A DNA stretch of 5,368 bases from Oxalobacteraceae bacterium (lineage in GTDB: Bacteria; Pseudomonadota; Gammaproteobacteria; Burkholderiales; Burkholderiaceae_D), in NCBI GenBank assembly GCA_947487325.1, contig CANKWG010000157.1:1-5368 (forward strand), read 5' to 3'. A model generated the notes under the pieces. It saw only the letters and a list, made by a program, of their open reading frames with translations, was not told the DNA's origin and did not search any database. Positions 1-4,420 of the stretch are shown piece by piece. The stretch's first letter is position 1, and each line of letters opens with the position of its first letter. The position numbers and the translations under genes were made by a program.

Positions 1-681
1 TCCACCGTCAACTGTAAAAACTTGACCAGTAATAAAAGAGCTAGATTCACTTGCTAGGTAACTTACAATTTCAGCGATATCCCTTGGGGAACCAAGATGA
101 CCAACTGGAATTTGTTTTGAAATCTCTTGCATGCCTAGAGGACCCAAATTTTTTCTTGTTAAGTCTGTATCAAGATATCCGGGAGCTACACAATTTACTA
201 ACACGCCAAATTTTGCAAATTCAGCGGAGTGAGCTCTTGTCATACCAACAAGGCCTGATTTAGTGATTGAGTATATTGATCTAAATTCTCGAGAGATCTC
301 TCCCAAAATCGATCCAATATTTATAACTCTACCCCAATTATTATCAATCATATGGGGCACAACTGTTTTAGTGATATTTAACGGGGCAATTACATTAATA
401 TTGAAAGCCCAATCGATATCTGGAAAATCTATTTCCGAAAGTGGTTTTGGATTATTCACCCCCGCGTTGTTCACTAAAACATCAATTTTAATCTCACTTA
501 TTTTTGAACAAAAATCACTAATGCCTTCTCTAGTTGAAAAATCAGCCTTGAGGAATCCACCAAATGAATCTACCGGTTCACTTCTCCCAGTGTAATAAAC
601 ATCAAAGCCGCGTTTGGTTAAAATTTCAACACAAGAAAGACCGATTCCTCTTGTTCCGCCAGTCACTAATGCTTTGCGCAT
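1..681 (-). CDS. FabG-like short-chain dehydrogenase/reductase (SDR), 3' end cut by window edge
   Basis: Reading the minus strand from the ATG at 681-679 gives 227 residues without a stop. The classical SDR signatures are all present: cofactor-binding TGGTRGIG at residues 7-14, NNAG at 71-74, conserved Asn at about 96, catalytic Ser124 in INIGS, and YSITK with Tyr137 and Lys141. The Ser-to-Tyr spacing of 13 equals that of E. coli FabG (S138/Y151). The visible part ends in VDGG, the usual last few residues of FabG-type proteins, so only a handful of residues are probably missing. Arg11 and Arg33 near the nucleotide site suggest NADPH use (inference). The start shares its A with the stop of the upstream SIS gene (TAATG) and has no Shine-Dalgarno of its own, so translation is probably coupled. 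A cytoplasmic NAD(P)H oxidoreductase is certain; the substrate is not. Next to a sugar-phosphate isomerase and deoxysugar genes, a sugar or polyol reductase is as likely as a 3-oxoacyl-ACP reductase. Confidence 0.93.
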   Translation of the reverse strand, partial: MRKALVTGGTRGIGLSCVEILTKRGFDVYYTGRSEPVDSFGGFLKADFSTREGISDFCSKISEIKIDVLVNNAGVNNPKPLSEIDFPDIDWAFNINVIAPLNITKTVVPHMIDNNWGRVINIGSILGEISREFRSIYSITKSGLVGMTRAHSAEFAKFGVLVNCVAPGYLDTDLTRKNLGPLGMQEISKQIPVGHLGSPRDIAEIVSYLASESSSFITGQVFTVDGG

Positions 682-1286
682 TATTTTCTATAGAGCTTAT
701 CTCTAATTAGTGAAGCGACCGCGTGATTTATCACAAGGTGAACATCCTCGGCAGGACCGTAATCACCATCGATGGTTTTGGCGTGTATAACTAATTGAGC
801 GGTCTTTGAAACCTTTCCGCCGTCAAAACCAACTATTGCAACTGTGAAGATTCCGTTTTCATTAGCGTAACTAACTGCATTCAATAAATTTTGAGAATTA
901 CCTGACGCAGAAATTACTACAAGCATGTCGCCCGAATCTGAAATAGTTCTTAGTTGATTTACAAAAATGTCATTAAAATTAAAGTCATTGCTAAGTCCAG
1001 TTACAATCCCAGTATTCTCAGTAAGGCTTTGCACTTTTGCTTTCTTATGTGTAAATGGTCTTTCAGCTTTCTGCTCATATGTATAAGCAGTAAGAAGATC
1101 ATTTACAAAGTGCGAAGCTGTAGATGCGCTACCGCCGTTCCCGGCAAAGAAAATAGTATTTTTCTTCTCTATTGTTTCCATTATTTTTCCAACAAAAAAT
1201 GTAAGTTTTTTTTCATCTAAAGATTTGATGGACTCGATTGTCCTATTTAGGTGAGAAACAATTATTTCACTATCTTCGGATTGCAC
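681..1286 (-). CDS. GmhA-like SIS-domain sugar-phosphate isomerase (sedoheptulose-7-phosphate isomerase family)
   Basis: A 201-residue single SIS domain, the usual GmhA/DiaA length (about 190-200). Key motifs are FAGNGGSASTASHF at residues 47-60, ISASGNSQN at 125-133 (phosphosugar-binding Ser/Thr loop) and EDVHLVINH at 180-188. GmhA converts sedoheptulose 7-phosphate to D-glycero-D-manno-heptose 7-phosphate, the first step to nucleotide-activated heptoses. Aligned by eye to E. coli GmhA, zinc/catalytic ligands H61 and H180 are kept as H59 and H188, while E65 is replaced by D63 and Q172 by E180, so a metal site is plausible but altered. The start is GTG at 1286-1284, chosen because GGAGG at 1299-1295 lies 8 bases upstream. 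It lies 59 bases downstream of the methyltransferase and overlaps the SDR start by one base. DiaA-like regulators share the fold, but the cluster context favours a sugar enzyme. The family is certain; the exact substrate is not. Confidence 0.85.
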   Translation of the reverse strand: MQSEDSEIIVSHLNRTIESIKSLDEKKLTFFVGKIMETIEKKNTIFFAGNGGSASTASHFVNDLLTAYTYEQKAERPFTHKKAKVQSLTENTGIVTGLSNDFNFNDIFVNQLRTISDSGDMLVVISASGNSQNLLNAVSYANENGIFTVAIVGFDGGKVSKTAQLVIHAKTIDGDYGPAEDVHLVINHAVASLIRDKLYRK

Positions 1287-1345
1287 AGTTGTATCCTCCC
1301 CCCAGACTATTTAACGAGTTCAATGAGAAATACTAACTCCAAATA
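1287..1345 (-). other. Short spacer between methyltransferase and SIS genes
   Basis: 59 bases separate the methyltransferase stop from the SIS GTG. Apart from the strong Shine-Dalgarno at its downstream end, I see no convincing hairpin terminator and no well-spaced -35/-10 pair. Read-through from the methyltransferase is the simplest reading, but a separate weak promoter cannot be excluded. Confidence 0.4.
1295..1299 (-). promoter_or_regulatory. Strong Shine-Dalgarno deciding a GTG start
   Basis: On the minus strand the run GGGGGGAGGATACAACTGTG carries a near-perfect GGGAGG anti-16S match 8 bases before the GTG at 1286-1284. It fixes the SIS-gene start and suggests high initiation despite the non-ATG codon. 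Confidence 0.75.
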
Positions 1346-2101
1346 TTACTTTTTACTACAAATCAGAAATGACTGTTGAGCGGAACTAAAGAAAATCAGT
1401 TCAGCAAAGCCGGCCCTTTTGGCAATTAACTCAGTAAGTTCGTTATCTCTCATATAGCCCCAGCTCTGAGATCCAGATTTTTTGCTGTTCCCAAAGAACA
1501 TACGTTTACAGATATTTGTTAACTTATTTCCTAAAAGTTTTATAATAAATCTTTGGGATAAAACACTTCCATTTTCAAAACTTAAAATAGATGTATAACT
1601 AATTATTAATTTTCCATTGTGTTTTAAACTCTTAGACAAAAAGCTTAGAAGACTTATAGCTTCTGAATCATCAAGAGAATAGATTACTTGGGAGAGATAA
1701 ATTACTTCATATTTTTTTAATGATATTTCTTCTTCGGAGAAAATCCTCTGGAACTTTTCATTTTTATACCCAACTTGAGGAGAGAAAGCGAAGTCAATCC
1801 CTTCTATTTTATTAACCCCAAAATTCTCGATGAGATATTTTTCAATTATTCCCAAGCCGCAACCATAAGAAAGAACGCTCCCTTCCTGGGGAATGAACTG
1901 AGATAGGGCATGTGCTGTATTTAATTTAATTTTAAGCCATTCAATTGGGAACTGTGACAAGTCGATATATTTTTTGTCAAGCTCTCTATAAAATAGTGAA
2001 TAAAATTCTGCCGAAGGCAATTTGTCCGAATACAGCTCTACTGGAAGCTCTGAAAAATTGATTCCAAGCCACTCATTTTGAGTAAAGAATTCTTTAATCA
2101 T
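1346..2101 (-). CDS. Class I SAM-dependent methyltransferase of a polysaccharide locus
   Basis: 251 residues from ATG at 2101-2099 to TAA at 1348-1346. The Rossmann-like core is recognisable: motif I VLSYGCGLG at residues 76-84, the acidic end of beta-2 in EGID (D103), a motif II-like strand YEVIYLSQVIYSL at 131-143, and a motif III-like strand after KHNGKLIISY. The usual Asp/Glu of motif I (as in VLDVGCGTG) is Ser78, a variation seen in some families of this fold. There is an N-terminal extension of about 70 residues before the core. No signal peptide or membrane segment is apparent, so it is cytoplasmic. It is the first gene of the minus-strand block and reads away from the rfb genes. It could O- or N-methylate a sugar nucleotide or glycan made by the locus, but no substrate can be read from the sequence. 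Its ribosome-binding site is weak. The gene is visibly more AT-rich than rfbF, which may reflect separate acquisition. Confidence 0.82.
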   Translation of the reverse strand: MIKEFFTQNEWLGINFSELPVELYSDKLPSAEFYSLFYRELDKKYIDLSQFPIEWLKIKLNTAHALSQFIPQEGSVLSYGCGLGIIEKYLIENFGVNKIEGIDFAFSPQVGYKNEKFQRIFSEEEISLKKYEVIYLSQVIYSLDDSEAISLLSFLSKSLKHNGKLIISYTSILSFENGSVLSQRFIIKLLGNKLTNICKRMFFGNSKKSGSQSWGYMRDNELTELIAKRAGFAELIFFSSAQQSFLICSKK

Positions 2102-2172
2102 AGATAGCAGACCTGTCGCTTTATTCTAGAAGTTGTCACAAAGTTCTCTTTGTTTAATTGTATGCTTACTTC
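2102..2172. promoter_or_regulatory. Divergent promoter region between the two gene blocks
   Basis: The 71-base spacer separates two divergently transcribed start codons, so it must hold both promoters unless one gene lacks its own. On the minus strand TAGAAT (2128-2123) is a 5/6 match to the -10 consensus, placing initiation about 15 bases before the methyltransferase ATG. On the plus strand TTTAAT (2153-2158) and TATGCT (2161-2166) are -10-like, and TTGTCA (2133-2138) is -35-like, but neither spacing is ideal (14 and 22 bases). Either plus-strand -10 would start transcription within about 8 bases of, or at, the rfbF ATG. The two promoters would overlap, allowing joint regulation. Assignment of individual hexamers is by eye. 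Confidence 0.45.
2138..2153. repeat. Inverted repeat in the divergent spacer (possible operator or hairpin)
   Basis: ACAAAG (2138-2143) and CTTTGT (2148-2153) form a perfect 6-base inverted repeat around a 4-base TTCT centre. It lies between the candidate minus-strand -10 and the plus-strand -10 elements, where a dimeric regulator could control both directions. The arms are short and AT-rich, so chance occurrence is quite possible. No downstream T-run supports a terminator. Confidence 0.3.
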
Positions 2173-2871
2173 ATGAAAGTAGCTATACTTTGCGGGGGAA
2201 AAGGTACGCGCCTATCAGAAGAGACACGTATTCGTCCAAAGCCTCTAGTAGAGGTCGGCGGAGAACCAATTCTTCACCACATTATGCAAAGTTATAGAAA
2301 ATTTGGTTACAAAGATTTCTTTTTGGCCACAGGTTATCTTGGTGAACAAATTAAAGATTTTGCAAATAACAACAAGCAGCAAGAAAATATCGATGTGATA
2401 AATACTGGCGAACGTACGCTCACTGGTGGAAGACTTTTACGACTTAAAAATCAACTCGCTAAGGAAACTGTTTTCATGGTCACTTATGGTGATGGAGTTT
2501 GCGATGTAAACATAGAAGAGTTGGTTAAATTTCATAAGAACCACGGTAAAATTGCCACGGTTACAGCTGTAAGACCTCCTGCACGATTTGGTGTCATGAA
2601 ACTTGACGGTAACAGAGTTGATTATTTTCACGAAAAATCCCAAACGGATGCGGGATGGATTAACGGTGGCTATTTTGTTTTTAATTCAGAGATTTTTAAC
2701 TATTTGAATGACGATGATTCAGTTTTGGAAGAGTTCCCTTTGCAGAAATTAACTGCCGAAGGGGAATTAATGGCTTTCAAACATGAGGGGTTTTGGCAAT
2801 GCATGGATACCCTGCGAGACAAAGAGTTTCTAGACGAGCTTTGTGAGCAAGGAAATACACCATGGCTTTAG
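2173..2871 (+). CDS. rfbF: Glucose-1-phosphate cytidylyltransferase (short variant)
   Basis: Makes CDP-glucose from CTP and glucose 1-phosphate, the entry step to CDP-deoxyhexoses (also called ddhA). The protein from ATG 2173 is 232 residues. It shows the sugar nucleotidyltransferase signature ILCGGKGTRL at 5-14, PKP with Lys23 at 22-24, LTGGRL at 83-88, metal-binding YGDGV with Asp107, RFGVMKLDG at 138-146, WINGGYFVFN at 162-171, and WQCMDTLRDK at 208-217 with second metal Asp212. An in-frame TTG at 2158 would add five residues, but ILCGG beginning at residue 5 matches the normal family N-terminus, so 2173 is preferred. Neither start has a clear Shine-Dalgarno. Salmonella RfbF is about 257 residues; the roughly 25-residue shortfall maps between the GYxGxxIK segment and the DTG/NTG strand. 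The 3' end overlaps rfbG by 10 bases. Identity is very secure. Confidence 0.95.
   Translation: MKVAILCGGKGTRLSEETRIRPKPLVEVGGEPILHHIMQSYRKFGYKDFFLATGYLGEQIKDFANNNKQQENIDVINTGERTLTGGRLLRLKNQLAKETVFMVTYGDGVCDVNIEELVKFHKNHGKIATVTAVRPPARFGVMKLDGNRVDYFHEKSQTDAGWINGGYFVFNSEIFNYLNDDDSVLEEFPLQKLTAEGELMAFKHEGFWQCMDTLRDKEFLDELCEQGNTPWL
2849..2854 (+). promoter_or_regulatory. Shine-Dalgarno of the CDP-glucose dehydratase gene
   Basis: AAGGAA, inside the 3' end of rfbF, lies 7 bases before the ATG at 2862 and supports that start for the overlapping downstream gene. Confidence 0.65.
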
Positions 2872-3959
2872 TTGATTCTATTCCGCCATTATCAAAAACT
2901 TTTTCCGGAAAAAAAATTTTTGTTACTGGAAACACCGGGTTTAAGGGATCTTGGCTAACTCTTTGGCTTGAACAATTAGGTGCAAATGTCTATGGGTTTT
3001 CAAATAGAAAAAAAACTCAACCATCAATGTTTAAAGATTTAGGAATAGAGAAAAACATTACTCAATTTTACGGAGATATTGCTGATCGTAAATCTTTGTT
3101 TGATGCTTTAAAAATTGTAAAGCCCAATTTTGTATTCCATTTGGCTGCTCAATCTATTGTATCTACAAGCTACTCGAATCCACTTGAAACTTTCAAAACT
3201 AACTCCTTAGGCACTGCCACACTTCTAGACGTTATGGTTGAGTTGGATTTCAATTGTGTTGCTGTAATGATTACTAGCGACAAGTGCTATGAAAACGATG
3301 AAAGGGTAACGGGTTATCGTGAAGACGATCGCCTAGGCGGGCGTGATCCATACAGTGCATCTAAGGCAGCGGCTGAAATTTTTTTATCCGCTTACATTCG
3401 AAGTTTTTTTAGCGAGGATTTAAAGTTGAGAATTGGTATCGCCCGTGCTGGAAATGTTATTGGAGGGGGAGATTGGAATACAAATCGAATTGTTGTTGAT
3501 TGCGCCAAAGCCTGGCTTCACCGTGAAAAGGTGTCCATTCGCAACCCAGAAGCGACTCGGCCGTGGCAACATGTTCTCGAACCGTTGAGCGGATATTTAA
3601 GACTTGCTCAGAAACTTTCTGAATCTCAAGATCTTCACGGAGAGGCATTTAATTTTGGGCCCAATGAGTCAAATGTTTATACGGTTAATGAAATCGTCAG
3701 CCGGCTTGGAAAACACTGGGGACATGAAGATGTCACTAAGCACTTAGAACTCTCAGGAAACAAAACCATGCATGAATCATCCCTTTTAAGTTTAAACTGT
3801 GAAAAAGCAGCTGAAGAATTGTCATGGTTGCCACGATTAGAAATTGACGAATGTCTAAAGCTTGTTGCCGATTGGTACATACAATTTGGAAGAAATCCAG
3901 GTAAGTTATTCGAATTAACCCTCGAACAAATCAAATTTTATGAATCTAAAGTTGGTTAA
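2862..3959 (+). CDS. rfbG: CDP-glucose 4,6-dehydratase
   Basis: An NAD-dependent extended SDR that turns CDP-glucose into CDP-4-keto-6-deoxyglucose (also called ddhB). Its 365 residues match the normal family length (about 360). Hallmarks in order are the nucleotide-binding FVTGNTGFKGSWL at 20-32, HLAAQ at 93-97, active-site TSDKCY at 138-143, catalytic PYSASK with Tyr164 and Lys168, ARAGNVIGGGDW at 194-205, and RPWQHVLEPLSGYL at 233-246. The Asp-Lys pair in TSDKCY, where dTDP-glucose dehydratases have Asp-Glu, and the AGNVIGGGDW block are diagnostic of the CDP-glucose enzyme rather than RmlB. The start at 2862 lies within the last codons of rfbF, with AAGGAA 7 bases upstream. The next gene begins one base after the stop, or overlaps it if a more upstream ATG is used. 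Nothing is missing or broken. Its product is the branch point for 3,6-dideoxyhexoses, 6-deoxyhexoses, branched sugars or amino sugars; the later genes here favour amination. Confidence 0.96.
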   Translation: MALVDSIPPLSKTFSGKKIFVTGNTGFKGSWLTLWLEQLGANVYGFSNRKKTQPSMFKDLGIEKNITQFYGDIADRKSLFDALKIVKPNFVFHLAAQSIVSTSYSNPLETFKTNSLGTATLLDVMVELDFNCVAVMITSDKCYENDERVTGYREDDRLGGRDPYSASKAAAEIFLSAYIRSFFSEDLKLRIGIARAGNVIGGGDWNTNRIVVDCAKAWLHREKVSIRNPEATRPWQHVLEPLSGYLRLAQKLSESQDLHGEAFNFGPNESNVYTVNEIVSRLGKHWGHEDVTKHLELSGNKTMHESSLLSLNCEKAAEELSWLPRLEIDECLKLVADWYIQFGRNPGKLFELTLEQIKFYESKVG

Positions 3960-3960
3960 A

Positions 3961-4419
3961 ATGAAGAAATTAGTGGGGGGTACAGGTGCCAGTTTTTCAG
4001 CAAAAAACCCAATTATTAATCCTCTTGGAAACTTACGTCATATTGCAAAAAGTGAGTTAGGTAAAAATTTGCCTTTTTCTGAAATATATTTTTCAGAAGT
4101 CCAACCAAAAACTATAAAGGCATGGAAATTTCATAGTAGGCAAACTCAAAATATTTCCGTTGCTTTTGGCAGAATTAGAATAGTCTGTATTAAGAAAAAG
4201 TCTGATGAAACAGTTTTTGAGGTATTCGAATGGAACTCAGAAGAATTACACGGAACCCTTACTATCCCTGCTGGAATTCACTATTCATTGATAAATATTT
4301 CAGAAACCCCAACAATTTTGTTAAACGCAACAGACTTGCCTTATAATTCTGAAGAAAATCTATCGTTACCACTAGAGTATCCAGGGTTTGCATCTCTAAT
4401 TATTGAATTTGGGAGTTAA
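3961..4419 (+). CDS. RmlC-like cupin, dTDP-4-dehydrorhamnose 3,5-epimerase-related
   Basis: 152 residues from ATG 3961, a single cupin barrel related to RmlC. Recognisable blocks are FSEIYFSEV at 39-47, IKAWKFHSRQTQN at 52-64 followed by the turn GRIRIV at 70-75, then LTIPAGIHYSLIN at 100-112. This pattern is typical of RmlC-related proteins found beside rfbF/rfbG, often labelled rfbC. RmlC has a catalytic His in an RGLHYQ motif; the aligned residue here is Lys56, with His58 two positions on, so 3,5-epimerase activity is doubtful. It could epimerise, isomerise or only bind the CDP-keto-sugar. ATG 3961 is one base after the rfbG stop (TAAAATG). An in-frame ATG at 3940 would give 159 residues and overlap rfbG by 20 bases. 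No Shine-Dalgarno is seen for either, which fits translational coupling. Family is confident, function uncertain. Confidence 0.8.
   Translation: MKKLVGGTGASFSAKNPIINPLGNLRHIAKSELGKNLPFSEIYFSEVQPKTIKAWKFHSRQTQNISVAFGRIRIVCIKKKSDETVFEVFEWNSEELHGTLTIPAGIHYSLINISETPTILLNATDLPYNSEENLSLPLEYPGFASLIIEFGS
4411..4415 (+). promoter_or_regulatory. Shine-Dalgarno of the aminotransferase GTG start
   Basis: GGGAG overlaps the last codons of the cupin gene and sits 5 bases before the GTG at 4421. It supports that start, which lies a single base after the cupin TAA stop. Confidence 0.6.
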
Positions 4420-4420
4420 G

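Noticed and set aside
51..595. Two plus-strand open frames (51-263 and 263-595)
   Set aside because: They lie antisense to the SDR gene, whose catalytic motifs run continuously on the minus strand; the plus-strand proteins show no recognisable motifs.
954..1220. Plus-strand 88-residue open frame
   Set aside because: Antisense to the SIS gene core; Lys/Ile/Phe/Ser-rich translation of low-complexity AT sequence without a ribosome-binding site.
1298..1303. C6 tract as a phase-variable homopolymer
   Set aside because: Only six bases, lies in the ribosome-binding region, and is better explained as the Shine-Dalgarno of the SIS gene; too short to suggest slippage.
2158..2172. TTG at 2158 as the rfbF start
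   Set aside because: It adds only five residues (MYAYF) before the normal family N-terminus MKVAILCGG, and has no Shine-Dalgarno; it also overlaps the -10-like sequence.
3457..3934. Minus-strand open frames opposite the dehydratase gene (3457-3648, 3677-3934)
   Set aside because: Shadows of rfbG, which is full length with all motifs intact in its own frame.
2862..3959. dTDP-glucose 4,6-dehydratase (RmlB) as identity
   Set aside because: TSDKCY and AGNVIGGGDW, and the adjacent cytidylyltransferase, point to the CDP-glucose enzyme.
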